Source: Streptomyces sp. CC208A
Lineage (GTDB): Bacteria; Actinomycetota; Actinomycetes; Streptomycetales; Streptomycetaceae
Assembly (NCBI RefSeq): GCF_030010625.1
Contig: NZ_JASCXN010000033.1
Location: 17,921-81,920, forward strand
DNA length: 64,000 nucleotides
Direction: 5' to 3'
The notes beneath the pieces are model-generated. The model saw nothing but the letters and a program-made list of their open reading frames with translations. It did no database searches and had not been told where the DNA came from. Position numbers and translations under genes: made by a program. Shown piece by piece: positions 1 to 8,839 of this stretch; the first letter of the stretch is position 1, and each line of letters begins with the position of its first letter.

Positions 1-112
1 AGTGCCCGTGGGAGCCCGGGCAGGAGTCTGGAAAGATGGCACCGACGATGACGTCGCCCCTAGGTCAGGGACACAGCAACGCCCACACCCGCACATCACA
101 AGGAGCGGACGA

Positions 113-1135
113 ATGCCCATCGCAACCCCCGAGGTCTACGCCGAGATGCTCGACCGGGCGAAGGCTGGCAAGTTCGCCTACCCGGCCATCAACGTGACCT
201 CGTCCCAGACCCTCCACGCGGCGCTGCGCGGCTTCGCCGAGGCCCAGAGCGACGGCATCATCCAGATCTCGACCGGCGGCGCCGAGTTCCTGGGCGGCCA
301 GTACAGCAAGGACATGGTCACGGGCGCCGTCGCCCTGGCCGAGTTCGCCCACATCGTCGCCGCGAAGTACGACATCACCGTCGCGCTGCACACCGACCAC
401 TGCCCCAAGGACAAGCTGGACGGCTACGTCCGCCCGCTGCTCGACATCTCCGCCGAGCGCGTCGCCCGGGGCGAGAACCCGCTCTTCCAGTCGCACATGT
501 GGGACGGCTCCGCCGAGACCCTGGCCGACAACCTGGCCATCGGCCAGGAGCTGCTCGCCAAGGCCGCCGCCGCCAACATCATCCTCGAGGTCGAGATCAC
601 CCCGACCGGTGGTGAGGAGGACGGCGTCAGCCACGAGATCAACGACGAGCTGTACACCTCCGTCGACGACGCGATCCGCACCGCCGAGGCCCTGGGCCTG
701 GGCGAGAAGGGCCGCTACCTGCTCGCCGCCTCCTTCGGCAACGTGCACGGCGTCTACAAGCCGGGCAACGTCGTCCTGCGCCCCGAGCTCCTCAAGGACC
801 TCCAGGCCGGTGTCGGCGAGAAGTTCGGCAAGAGCTCGCCGTTCGACTTCGTCTTCCACGGCGGCTCCGGCTCGACCGCCGAGGAGATCGCCACCGCCAT
901 CGACAACGGCGTGGTGAAGATGAACCTCGACACCGACACCCAGTACGCCTTCACCCGTCCGGTCGTGGACCACATGTTCCGCAACTACGACGGCGTCCTG
1001 AAGGTCGACGGCGAGGTCGGCAAGAAGTCCACCTACGACCCGCGCACCTGGGGCAAGCTCGCCGAGGCGGGCATGGCCCAGCGCGTCACCGAGGCGTGCG
1101 AGGCGCTGCGCTCGGCCGGCAAGAAGCTGAAGTAA
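113..1135 (+). CDS. fbaA: Class II fructose-bisphosphate aldolase
   Basis: Cytosolic glycolytic and gluconeogenic enzyme that interconverts fructose 1,6-bisphosphate with glyceraldehyde 3-phosphate and dihydroxyacetone phosphate using Zn2+. The 340-residue length is normal for the class IIA family. The metal and catalytic motif HTDHC is at residues 93-97 (Asp95 catalytic, His96 a zinc ligand). The glycine-rich phosphate loop GGSGS is followed by a VVKMNLDTDTQYAF segment, as in the family. The ATG at 113 is preferred over the more upstream in-frame GTG/ATG codons because an AAGGAG ribosome site lies about 7 nt before it and the conserved protein starts there (MPIATPEVYAEM). A perfect hairpin terminator follows the stop, so the gene looks monocistronic. 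Confidence 0.97.
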   Translation: MPIATPEVYAEMLDRAKAGKFAYPAINVTSSQTLHAALRGFAEAQSDGIIQISTGGAEFLGGQYSKDMVTGAVALAEFAHIVAAKYDITVALHTDHCPKDKLDGYVRPLLDISAERVARGENPLFQSHMWDGSAETLADNLAIGQELLAKAAAANIILEVEITPTGGEEDGVSHEINDELYTSVDDAIRTAEALGLGEKGRYLLAASFGNVHGVYKPGNVVLRPELLKDLQAGVGEKFGKSSPFDFVFHGGSGSTAEEIATAIDNGVVKMNLDTDTQYAFTRPVVDHMFRNYDGVLKVDGEVGKKSTYDPRTWGKLAEAGMAQRVTEACEALRSAGKKLK

Positions 1136-1140
1136 GTCCG

Positions 1141-1189
1141 TACGCGAAAGGGCCCGGCACCCGCTGAGGGCGCCGGGCCCTTTCGCGTA
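1141..1189 (+). terminator. Rho-independent-type hairpin after fbaA
   Basis: An 18-bp perfect inverted repeat (1141-1158 pairing with 1172-1189) with a 13-nt loop begins five bases after the aldolase stop codon. There is no long T run, which is usual for Streptomyces hairpin terminators. Confidence 0.9.
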
Positions 1190-1251
1190 CCCGCGTACCC
1201 GCCCCCGGACCCGGGGAGGCACGCGCCCCCGGAACGGGGGATCATGCAGGC

Positions 1252-2706
1252 ATGAGTGCGGCGGCTGGGCCCGAGGTGCGGATGGCCTCAGGGACGGGGC
1301 GGTGGATCGTCTTCACGACCGTCCTCGGCTCGGGGATGGCGCTGCTCGACTCGACCGTCGTCAACGTGGCGCTGCCGCACATCGGCGAGGACCTCGGCGC
1401 CGACCTCGCCGTGCTCCAGTGGACCGTCAACGCGTACATGCTGACGCTGGCGGGGCTGATCCTGCTCGGCGGCTCGCTCGGCGACCGGTACGGGCGCCGC
1501 CGGGTCTTCGTCGTCGGCGTGGTGTGGTTCGCGCTCGCCTCGCTGCTGTGCGGGCTCGCCCCGAACGCCGAGGTGCTCGTCGCGGCCCGCGCCCTCCAGG
1601 GCGTCGGCGGGGCGCTGCTCACCCCCGGTTCCCTCGCCCTCATCCAGGCGAGCTTCCACCCCGACGACCGGGCCAGGGCGGTCGGCCTGTGGTCCGGCTT
1701 CGGCGGGGTCGGGGCGGCGATCGGGCCGTTCGTCGGCGGCTGGCTGGTCGACGGGCCCGGCTGGCGCTGGGTCTTCCTCCTGAACGTGCCGCTCGCCGCC
1801 CTCTGCGTGCCGGTCGCGCTGCGGCACGTGCCCGAGTCGCGGGACGAGACCGCGCACGGCCGGCGCTTCGACGTGCTGGGCGCGGTGCTCGGCGCGGCGG
1901 GCCTCGGCCTCGTCACGTACGCGCTGATCAGCGCGGTGTGGTGGGCGGGAGTGGCGGGTGTGGTCGTCGGCGCCGGGTTCGTGGCGGTGGAGCGGCGGCG
2001 GGGCGAGCGGGCGATGGTGCCGCCGTCGATCTTCCGCTCCCGGCTTTTCACCGCGGTGAACCTGGTGACGCTGTGCGTGTACGCGGCCTTCGGCGGCTTC
2101 TTCTTCCTCGTCGTGATCCAGCTCCAGGTCGTCTCCGGCTACTCGGCCCTCGCCGCCGGTACGGCCCTGCTGCCGACGACCGTCCTGATGCTGCTGCTCT
2201 CCGCGAAGGCCGGCGAGCTGGGGGAGCGGATCGGGCCGCGCATCCCGCTGACCGTGGGCCCGCTGCTGTGCGCCGCCGGGATGCTGCTGATGCTGCGGGC
2301 CGGGGAGGACGCCTCGTACGTACGGGACGTGCTGCCGGCGCTGCTGGTGCTCGGCGCCGGCATGACGACCCTGGTGGCGCCGCTGACCGCGACGGTCCTG
2401 GCCTCCGTCGCCGTCTCCCGCGCCGGGCTCGCCAGCGGCATCAACAACGCGGCGGCGCGGGCGGCCGGTCTGGTCGCGGTGGCGGCGCTGCCGCTCCTGA
2501 CGGGCATGGGGCCGGAGACGTACCGCTCGCCGGTGGAGTTCGACGCGGCGTTCGGCCGGGCGATGCCGATCTGCGCGGGGGTGCTCGCCGTCGGCGCGCT
2601 CCTCGCCTGGACGACGATGCGCACCCCCGCCGAGCTGACGTGCCACCCCGAGTGCCGGCACCACTGCGGAGTGGCCGCCCCGCCCCTGGACCCGGGCACC
2701 TCCTGA
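1252..2706 (+). CDS. MFS drug exporter, DHA2 (EmrB/QacA) family
   Basis: Predicted inner-membrane proton-driven exporter of 484 residues. The N-terminal half carries the MFS motif A (GSLGDRYGRRRV) between the second and third helices. The antiporter motif C region (GFGGVGAAIGPFVGGWLV) follows, and hydrophobic segments continue to about residue 460. The first helix has the DHA2 signature LDSTVVNVALPHI. The C-terminus is hydrophilic and Cys/His-rich (CHPECRHHCG), an unusual tail that could bind metal. The substrate cannot be read from sequence. It is followed 30 bp later by the DUF3151 gene on the same strand, and no dedicated regulator is adjacent. Confidence 0.9.
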   Translation: MSAAAGPEVRMASGTGRWIVFTTVLGSGMALLDSTVVNVALPHIGEDLGADLAVLQWTVNAYMLTLAGLILLGGSLGDRYGRRRVFVVGVVWFALASLLCGLAPNAEVLVAARALQGVGGALLTPGSLALIQASFHPDDRARAVGLWSGFGGVGAAIGPFVGGWLVDGPGWRWVFLLNVPLAALCVPVALRHVPESRDETAHGRRFDVLGAVLGAAGLGLVTYALISAVWWAGVAGVVVGAGFVAVERRRGERAMVPPSIFRSRLFTAVNLVTLCVYAAFGGFFFLVVIQLQVVSGYSALAAGTALLPTTVLMLLLSAKAGELGERIGPRIPLTVGPLLCAAGMLLMLRAGEDASYVRDVLPALLVLGAGMTTLVAPLTATVLASVAVSRAGLASGINNAAARAAGLVAVAALPLLTGMGPETYRSPVEFDAAFGRAMPICAGVLAVGALLAWTTMRTPAELTCHPECRHHCGVAAPPLDPGTS

Positions 2707-2736
2707 GCCCGCCGCCGGTGGGGCAGACTGGGGGGC

Positions 2737-3150
2737 ATGGTCACTCATGAGAATCTGCTGGGCGGGCCCGCGCCCACCCGTCTGCCCGACGAGCCCGAGC
2801 CGCGTGAGCTGATGGCGCAGGGCGCCGCGCCCGCCGACGTCGCCGCGAAGTACCCGACCTCCTCGCTCGCGTGGGCGCAGCTCGCGGACGACGCCTTCGA
2901 GGCGGGCCGCGTGGTGGAGTCGTACGCCTACGCCCGCACCGGCTACCACCGGGGGCTCGACGCGCTGCGCCGCAACGGCTGGAAGGGCCACGGTCCGGTG
3001 CCGTGGGAGCACGAGCCGAACCGCGGCTTCCTGCGGGCCCTGCACGCGCTGGCGCGGGCGGCCGGGGAGATCGGCGAGCAGGACGAGTACGAGCGGTGCA
3101 CGACCTTCCTGCGGGACTCGTCGGAGACCGCCGCCGAGACGCTGGGCTGA
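2737..3150 (+). CDS. DUF3151 family protein
   Basis: Small soluble protein of 137 residues, recognised as the actinobacterial DUF3151 family. Family features seen are LPDEPEPRELM near the N-terminus, a W-rich middle (SSLAWAQLADDAF, GRNGWKGHGPVPW-like) and a helical C-terminus ending in ETLG. The family is widespread next to fructose-bisphosphate aldolase in Actinobacteria, and aldolase is two genes upstream here. No function is established. A putative ribosome site (GGGGG) lies just before the ATG. Confidence 0.9.
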   Translation: MVTHENLLGGPAPTRLPDEPEPRELMAQGAAPADVAAKYPTSSLAWAQLADDAFEAGRVVESYAYARTGYHRGLDALRRNGWKGHGPVPWEHEPNRGFLRALHALARAAGEIGEQDEYERCTTFLRDSSETAAETLG

Positions 3151-3222
3151 CCCCGGCCCCCCAGGGGGTTCGCCCCCGGCCGGTACGATCCCCCGGACCG
3201 GCCTGAACAGGGGGGAACTGTC

Positions 3223-4191
3223 GTGGGCAAGCGGGGGGCGCCTGACCGGCGCCATCAGAACCGGCAGAACCGGCAGAACCGGCAGAACCGGCAGAACCGG
3301 CAGAACGGGCCGAGGGGGAGGAGCCGCCGCCGCGGGGGGACGCGGGTCACGCGCCGCGGGCGGTTCGTCCTGACGACCCTGGTCCTGATGGGGGTCTCGC
3401 TCGGCGCGGGCGTGGCGCTCGCCCACTTCCAGGACGGGGGCGGTGTGGAGGACTCCGCCGCGCCCCCGCCCGTGGCGGCGCCGGAGACGCCGACGACGGC
3501 CGCCCCGGCGCCGACCCGCACGCCCACGCCCACGGCCACGGCCACGCGGAAACCGAAGCCGAAGCCGGACCCCACGAAGCCGACGGCGACCGCGACCGCG
3601 ACCGCGAAGAAGCCCGCGACCGTGCCGAAGTCCGGCCCGGGGACCTTCACCACCGCCTCCGGCTCCGGCAAGGTCACCGGCACCGGCGGGAAGCTGCGCC
3701 GGTACCGGGTGCAGGTCGAGCAGGGCATCGACCTGTCGGCGCGCACGGCCGCCCGGGAGATCGAGGCGATCCTCGCCCATCCGCGGAGCTGGGCCGCGCA
3801 CGGCAGGGGCCGCTTCCAGCTGGTCGAGTCGAACGCCGACTTCGTGATCCGGATCGCCACCCCCGACACCGCCGACGCGCTCTGCGCCCGGCAGGGCTTC
3901 AACACGCGCGGCGAGCTGAACTGCGAGACCGCCGACGGCGTCGTGGTGAACCTCAAGCGGTGGATGCTGGGCTCGCCGACCTTCGCGGGGCCGCCGGAGG
4001 AGTACCGGCACCTGATCATCAACCACGAGGTGGGGCACGAGATCGGCATCCGGCAGCACATGGGCTGCGGCGGTCCCGGCAAGCCCGCGCCCGCGATGAT
4101 GCAGCAGATCAAGGGCCTCAACGGATGTCGTTCGAACGCTTTTCCGTATGACGAAGGGGGGGTCTACATCACCGGTCCGATCGTGTCATGA
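3223..4191 (+). CDS. DUF3152 secreted/anchored putative zinc metalloprotease
   Basis: A 322-residue protein with a GTG start preceded by GGGGGAA. The basic N-terminus contains six tandem QNR-type tripeptides (about residues 12-29). A single membrane helix (residues about 48-67, VLTTLVLMGVSLGAGVALAHF) follows, then a Pro/Thr/Ala/Lys-rich stalk to about residue 145 and a C-terminal DUF3152 domain. The domain contains HEVGHEIGIRQH, a perfect HExxHxxGxxH zinc-binding motif of the metzincin type, and several cysteines. It probably sits outside the membrane as a signal-anchored hydrolase. Substrate unknown. The family is common in Streptomyces but, as far as I know, uncharacterised. Confidence 0.88.
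   Translation: MGKRGAPDRRHQNRQNRQNRQNRQNRQNGPRGRSRRRGGTRVTRRGRFVLTTLVLMGVSLGAGVALAHFQDGGGVEDSAAPPPVAAPETPTTAAPAPTRTPTPTATATRKPKPKPDPTKPTATATATAKKPATVPKSGPGTFTTASGSGKVTGTGGKLRRYRVQVEQGIDLSARTAAREIEAILAHPRSWAAHGRGRFQLVESNADFVIRIATPDTADALCARQGFNTRGELNCETADGVVVNLKRWMLGSPTFAGPPEEYRHLIINHEVGHEIGIRQHMGCGGPGKPAPAMMQQIKGLNGCRSNAFPYDEGGVYITGPIVS
3256..3309 (+). repeat. 9-bp in-frame tandem repeat (QNR) in DUF3152 gene
   Basis: Five perfect copies of CAGAACCGG plus one variant (CAGAACGGG) lie head to tail. They encode QNR repeats in the cytoplasmic tail of the DUF3152 protein. The unit length is a multiple of three, so copy number can change without breaking the frame. Confidence 0.95.
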
Positions 4192-4313
4192 TGCGCATGG
4201 GACGGCGCGCGCGGAAGCGTGCCTCCTGAGGGGACCGGGGCTCCCGTGGCACGCCGCTGAGCGCGCACGGTGGAGCGGACCGCTACCCGGTAGTTCGTAT
4301 CGAGGAGACAGAA

Positions 4314-5177
4314 ATGTCGACCTACCAGGGTTCTCCCGATGCCTCCGGAGCCGGTGCGGTCGCCGAAGACGCGCCGAACCTCGACTTCGCGGGCACCACG
4401 CCGTACGAGGACTACGTCCAGGCGGACGTCCTCACCCACCTCCAGCACCTCCGCTCGGACGACCCCGGCGAGATGGTCTTCCTGGTCACCACCCAGGTCA
4501 TGGAGCTGTGGTTCACGGTGATCGTCCACGAGTGGGAGACCGCGAGCCGCGCCCTGCGCGAGGACCGGCTGCCGGTCGCGATCGACGCGCTCAAGCGCTC
4601 GGTCCGCGAGCTGGAGGCGCTCAACCACTCCTGGCGCCCGCTCGCCCAGCTCACCCCCGCCCAGTTCAACTCCTACCGCGGCGCGCTCGGCGAGGGCTCC
4701 GGCTTCCAGTCGGCGATGTACCGGCGCATGGAGTTCCTGCTCGGCGAGAAGTCCGCGTCCATGCTCGTCCCGCACCGGGGCGCGCCCCGCGTCCACGCCG
4801 AGCTGGAGAAGGCGCTGCACGAGCCGAGCCTGTACGACGAGACGCTCGCCTTCCTCGCCCGGCGCGGCCTGCCCGTGCCGCCGTCCGTCCTCGGCCGTGA
4901 CCTCACCCAGCGGTACGAGCCGTCGGCGCAGGTCGAGGCCGTGTGGGCGTCGCTGTACGCGGCGCCCGAGGAGCACGACGAGCTGGTCCGCCTCGGCGAG
5001 GCGCTGAGCGACGTCGCCGAGCTGGTCTGGCGCTGGCGCAACGACCACCTGGTGGCGACCCGGCGCGCGATGGGCGCCAAGACCGGCACCGGCGGCTCCG
5101 CGGGCGTGGCCTGGCTGGAGAAGCGCGCCCAGAAGAACGTGTTCCCCGAGCTCTGGACGGCCCGCAGCCATGTCTGA
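4314..5177 (+). CDS. kynA: Tryptophan 2,3-dioxygenase
   Basis: Heme enzyme that opens the indole ring of L-tryptophan to N-formylkynurenine, the first step of the kynurenine route. Its 287 residues match the bacterial family. The conserved TTPYEDYVQADVLTHLQHL start, the VTTQVMELWFTVIVHEW helix and the NSYRGALGEGSGFQSAMYRRMEFLLG segment (substrate and heme pocket) are all present. The ATG at 4314 is preceded by GAGGAGA. It overlaps the kynureninase gene by 8 bp, so the two are translationally linked in one operon. Confidence 0.96.
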   Translation: MSTYQGSPDASGAGAVAEDAPNLDFAGTTPYEDYVQADVLTHLQHLRSDDPGEMVFLVTTQVMELWFTVIVHEWETASRALREDRLPVAIDALKRSVRELEALNHSWRPLAQLTPAQFNSYRGALGEGSGFQSAMYRRMEFLLGEKSASMLVPHRGAPRVHAELEKALHEPSLYDETLAFLARRGLPVPPSVLGRDLTQRYEPSAQVEAVWASLYAAPEEHDELVRLGEALSDVAELVWRWRNDHLVATRRAMGAKTGTGGSAGVAWLEKRAQKNVFPELWTARSHV

Positions 5178-6390
5178 CCCCAAGGATCTCAAGCAGGAGG
5201 CCGAGCGCCTCGACGCCGCCGACCCGCTCGCCGCCCACCGGGCCAAGTTCGCCCTCGACGAGGAGACCGTCTACCTCGACGGCAACTCGCTCGGCGCGCT
5301 CCCCGCCCACGTCCCCGCCCGGATGGCCGAGGTCGTCGGCCGCGAGTGGGGCGAGCTGCGGATCCGCTCCTGGGACGAGTCGGGCTGGTGGACCGCCCCC
5401 GAGCGGATCGGCGACCGGATCGCCCCGCTCGTCGGCGCCGCCCCAGGACAGATCGTGGTCGGCGACTCGACCAGCGTGAACGTCTTCAAGGCGGTCGTCG
5501 CGGCGGCCCGCCTCGCGGGAGGAGCCGGGGAGGGACGCGACGAGATCCTGGTGGACGGGACGACCTTTCCCACGGACGGGTACATCGCCGAGTCCGCCGC
5601 CCGGATGACCGGTCACCGGATCGTGGCCCTCGACCCGGCCGACATCCCCGGCGCGGCGAACGAACGGACGGCGCTCGCACTCGTCAACCACGTCGACTAC
5701 CGCACCGGCCGCCTCCACGACCTGCCCGGCACCACCGCCGCCCTCCACGCGGCGGGCGCGCTGGCCGTCTGGGACCTGTGCCACAGCGCGGGTGCCCTGC
5801 CGGTCGGCCTCGACGCGCACGGCGTCGACCTGGCCGTCGGCTGCACGTACAAGTACCTCAACGGCGGCCCCGGCTCGCCCGCGTACCTGTACGTCGCCGA
5901 GCGCCACCAGGCCCGCTTCGACTCGCCGCTGCCGGGCTGGACCTCGCATGCCGACCCCTTCGGCATGACCCCCGGCTACCGGGCCGCCGACGGCGCCGTC
6001 CGGGGCCGCGTCGGCACCCCCGACATCCTGTCGATGCTCGCCCTGGAGGCGGCGCTCGACGTGTGGGACGGGGTCGCGGTCGAGGAGGTGCGCGCCAAGT
6101 CCCTCGCCCTCACCGACTTCTTCCTGGAGTGCGTGCGGGCGTACGTCCCCGAGGGCCGGGTCGTGCCGGTCACCCCGGAGCCGCACGGCGAGCGCGGCAG
6201 CCAGGTGGCGCTCAGCTGCCCGGACGCGCCGGTCGTGATGCCCGAGCTGATCAAGCGCGGTGTGGTCGGCGACCTGCGCCGCCCGGACCTCCTGCGGTTC
6301 GGCTTCACCCCGCTGTACGTCGGCTTCGCGGACGCGGAGCGGGCGGCGCGGGTGCTCGCCGAGGTGCTCGCCGGGCTTCCGGCCGACTGA
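5170..6390 (+). CDS. kynU: Kynureninase
   Basis: PLP enzyme that cleaves L-kynurenine to anthranilate and alanine. It is 406 residues, normal for the family. The PLP-binding lysine is probably Lys228 in GCTYKYLNGGPG, and the cofactor Asp is in WDLCHSAGALP (about 202). The N-terminal YLDGNSLGALP signature is intact. The ATG lies inside the end of the dioxygenase gene. With that gene and the downstream formamidase-like hydrolase it would complete tryptophan to anthranilate, a catabolic route and also a supply line for natural products. Confidence 0.96.
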   Translation: MSDPKDLKQEAERLDAADPLAAHRAKFALDEETVYLDGNSLGALPAHVPARMAEVVGREWGELRIRSWDESGWWTAPERIGDRIAPLVGAAPGQIVVGDSTSVNVFKAVVAAARLAGGAGEGRDEILVDGTTFPTDGYIAESAARMTGHRIVALDPADIPGAANERTALALVNHVDYRTGRLHDLPGTTAALHAAGALAVWDLCHSAGALPVGLDAHGVDLAVGCTYKYLNGGPGSPAYLYVAERHQARFDSPLPGWTSHADPFGMTPGYRAADGAVRGRVGTPDILSMLALEAALDVWDGVAVEEVRAKSLALTDFFLECVRAYVPEGRVVPVTPEPHGERGSQVALSCPDAPVVMPELIKRGVVGDLRRPDLLRFGFTPLYVGFADAERAARVLAEVLAGLPAD

Positions 6391-6550
6391 CGGGCGACCG
6401 ACGGCCGGTGACCTTTCGTCAGGTCGCCGTCAGGTCGTCGTCAAGTCGTCGGCAGGTCGGATCTTCACCTGATCTGCGGGGCCCGGACCCTGATACGGTC
6501 CCCGCAGGTCAGGCCGATTCGGCCCCGTCACCGAGAGGTTGGAACACCCC

Positions 6551-7420
6551 ATGCCGGACCCCGCCGCGCGCGACGCCGCCGAAGAGGCATCGGCCTTCTC
6601 GCACCCGGCCGTCCCCCCCGACGCCACCGCCGCGTACGGCGAACACCCCGATCAGCTCGTCGACTTCTACGCCCCCCGCACCGGCGCCGGGCGCGCCCCG
6701 CTCGTCGTCGTCCTGCACGGCGGCGCCTGGCGGGCCCCCTACGACCGGCGGCACATCAGCCCCTTCGCCGGCTTCCTGGCACGCCGCGGCTTCGCCGTCG
6801 CCAGCGTCGAGTACCGGCGTGGCCCCGGCCTGCCCCACCAGGACGGTACGGCCCCGGTCGCGGGCCGCTGGCCGGAGACCTTCGACGACGTGGCCGCCGC
6901 CCTCGACGCCGTACCGGAACTCGCCGCCGCGCACCTGCCGCGGGCCGACCCGTACCGCACGGTCCTCACCGGGCACTCGGCCGGCGGCCAGCTCGCCCTG
7001 TGGGCGGCGGCCCGGCACGTGCTGCCCGCGGGCTCTCCCTGGCGGCTGCCCGCCCCGCCCGCGCTGCGCGGCGTCGTCGCCCTCGCCCCCATCGGCCACT
7101 TCGAGCGCGCCCGCGAGCTCGACGTGTGCGGAGGCGCGGTCACCCAGCTCCTGGGCGGCGAGGAGACATACGACGAACGGGCCGCCGCCGCCGACCCGGC
7201 GCGGCTGCTGCCCACCGGCATCGCCACCGCCCTCGTCCAGGGCCGCGAGGACGTCGTCGTCCCCGCCGAGGTCGCCGACGCCTTCGTGGAGGCGGCGGCG
7301 AAGGCGGGTGAGACGGTCGGCCTGACGCTCCTGGAGGACGTCGGCCACTTCCCGCTGATCGACCCGGCGGCCGACGCGTGCGCGGTGGTCGCGGAGGAGC
7401 TCGCGCAGCTGGCTTTCTAG
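6551..7420 (+). CDS. Alpha/beta hydrolase, probable kynurenine formamidase
   Basis: A 289-residue alpha/beta hydrolase with the oxyanion motif HGGAW after a VVVL strand, as in kynurenine formamidases and hormone-sensitive-lipase-like enzymes. The nucleophile elbow is GHSAGG, and a C-terminal histidine sits in EDVGHFPL. Position directly after kynA-kynU makes N-formylkynurenine hydrolysis the best guess, and this would be the missing middle step. It is separated from kynU by about 160 bp, so it may have its own promoter. Start ATG at 6551 was chosen; an in-frame TTG at 6539 lies on top of the GAGAGG ribosome site. A general carboxylesterase role cannot be excluded. Confidence 0.8.
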   Translation: MPDPAARDAAEEASAFSHPAVPPDATAAYGEHPDQLVDFYAPRTGAGRAPLVVVLHGGAWRAPYDRRHISPFAGFLARRGFAVASVEYRRGPGLPHQDGTAPVAGRWPETFDDVAAALDAVPELAAAHLPRADPYRTVLTGHSAGGQLALWAAARHVLPAGSPWRLPAPPALRGVVALAPIGHFERARELDVCGGAVTQLLGGEETYDERAAAADPARLLPTGIATALVQGREDVVVPAEVADAFVEAAAKAGETVGLTLLEDVGHFPLIDPAADACAVVAEELAQLAF

Positions 7421-7446
7421 ACCCCCGGAGCTCCGTAGTACTCAAG

Positions 7447-7490
7447 GGGGACGGCCCGGGATCCGCATCCAGCGGGACGCGGCCGTCCCC
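7447..7490 (+). terminator. Hairpin after the hydrolase gene
   Basis: A 10-bp perfect inverted repeat (GGGGACGGCC at 7447-7456 and its complement at 7481-7490) with a 24-nt loop lies between the hydrolase stop and the histidine kinase start. It likely ends the kynurenine transcript. Confidence 0.6.
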
Positions 7491-7513
7491 GCCGGTTCCG
7501 TACCGTGGACGGC

Positions 7514-8839
7514 GTGAATCCGACCCAGACCCCCGACACGGGCAGCCGCAGCCCCGAGCTCCGCATGGCGATGGACGCGCTCGGCGGTCTGCGCGCGGAC
7601 CTCGTGGACGCCGCCTCCGCCTACCGCCCGCTGCCCGGCCTCGCCCCGGACAGCCCGGCCCTGCGCTTCCTGCCGAAGCGGATACGCCCGCACGCGGGCC
7701 TGCTGCCGCACGCGGTGGTGGGCTTCCTGGCCCTGGTGACCTTCCTCTTCGGCTTCGACCGCATCAACGCCATCGACGCCAGGTTCGGCCTGACCGTCCT
7801 CGTCTACTGCGTGGTGCCGACCGCCGCCGTCCTGCTCACCCTGGTCCGGCCGGCGCTCGCCTTCTGGGTCTCGCTCGTCTCGACGCCGTTCGTCGCCTAC
7901 CTCGGCGGGTACGACGGCTGGCCCTGGGCGCCGAACTCCTTCGCCGCCCACCTCTTCGTCCTGGTGATCGTCGCGATGCGGACCCGGCCGCGCACCGCCG
8001 GCTGGATGTGGCTGCTCACCGCCGGGTACGCCGGTTTCACCGCCTTCTTCCTCGGCATGGGCCGCTACACCTTCAACGGCGCCGAGATGCTGTTCTCCTC
8101 CGCCCTCCTCCTGCTGGCCGTGGCGATCTTCCAGATCCGCCGCCAGGCCCGGCAGGAGGTCACCGCCCAGCAGACCGTCACCGCCGTCGAACGCTCCAAG
8201 CGGACCCTCCTGGAGGAGCGGACGACCATCGCCCGCGAGCTGCACGACGTCGTCGCCCACCACATGTCGGTGGTCGCCATCCAGGCCGAGGCCGCGCCCT
8301 ACCGGGTGGAGAACCCGCCGCCGGAGCTGGAGCAGGCCTTCCGCACCATCCGGGAGAACGCCGTCGCCGCCCTCACCGAGCTGCGCCGCATCCTCGGGGT
8401 CGTACGGGCGGAGGACTACGAGGCCCCCGACGCCCCGCAGCCGACCCTCGCCGACCTGGACGGCCTCGTCGCCAACGTCCGCGAGGCCGGGCTCGACGTG
8501 GCCCTGACGGTCACCGGCGCGGTGCGCGAGCTGCCGCAGGGCGTGGAGCTGTCCGCGTACCGGATCGTCCAGGAGGCCCTGTCCAACGTGCTGCGGCACG
8601 CGCCGGGCGCCGGCGCCAAGGTCGAGCTCGGGTACGTGCTCGGTGGGCTCGGGCTCAGGATCGTCAACGGACCGGCGCGCGGCCTGGTCAAACCGTCCCC
8701 CGGCGCCGGGCACGGCATCACCGGCATGCGGGAGCGTGTCACCATGCTCGGCGGGGAGATGACGGCCGAACCGGCCGAGGACGGCGGCTACGAGGTCACC
8801 GTCTTCATCCCCGTCCAGCGCGAGGAGGCTGCCCAGTGA
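7514..8839 (+). CDS. Two-component sensor histidine kinase (NarL/DesK type)
   Basis: Membrane sensor of about 441 residues. Hydrophobic segments span roughly residues 65-210 (four to six helices). A HisKA_3 dimerisation domain with the phospho-acceptor box ARELHDVVAHHMS follows, then a HATPase_c domain with the N box (YRIVQEALSNVLRHA) and G boxes (GHGITGMRERV). GTG 7514 is preferred to GTG 7505 because a TACCGT -10-like hexamer ends 7 bp upstream, suggesting a leaderless mRNA; the upstream start remains possible. It overlaps the response regulator gene by 4 bp (GTGA), so the pair is co-translated. The signal is unknown. Confidence 0.9.
   Translation: MNPTQTPDTGSRSPELRMAMDALGGLRADLVDAASAYRPLPGLAPDSPALRFLPKRIRPHAGLLPHAVVGFLALVTFLFGFDRINAIDARFGLTVLVYCVVPTAAVLLTLVRPALAFWVSLVSTPFVAYLGGYDGWPWAPNSFAAHLFVLVIVAMRTRPRTAGWMWLLTAGYAGFTAFFLGMGRYTFNGAEMLFSSALLLLAVAIFQIRRQARQEVTAQQTVTAVERSKRTLLEERTTIARELHDVVAHHMSVVAIQAEAAPYRVENPPPELEQAFRTIRENAVAALTELRRILGVVRAEDYEAPDAPQPTLADLDGLVANVREAGLDVALTVTGAVRELPQGVELSAYRIVQEALSNVLRHAPGAGAKVELGYVLGGLGLRIVNGPARGLVKPSPGAGHGITGMRERVTMLGGEMTAEPAEDGGYEVTVFIPVQREEAAQ

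Noticed and set aside
1288..4059. A 923-codon open frame on the minus strand opposite the MFS, DUF3151 and DUF3152 genes
   Set aside because: It is Arg/Pro/Gly/Ala low-complexity protein, a typical shadow frame in high-GC DNA; the opposite strand has recognisable families.
4192..4313. Possible riboswitch or attenuator before the tryptophan dioxygenase gene
   Set aside because: No conserved T-box or tryptophan-leader pattern (Trp-codon run or clear alternate stems) is visible.
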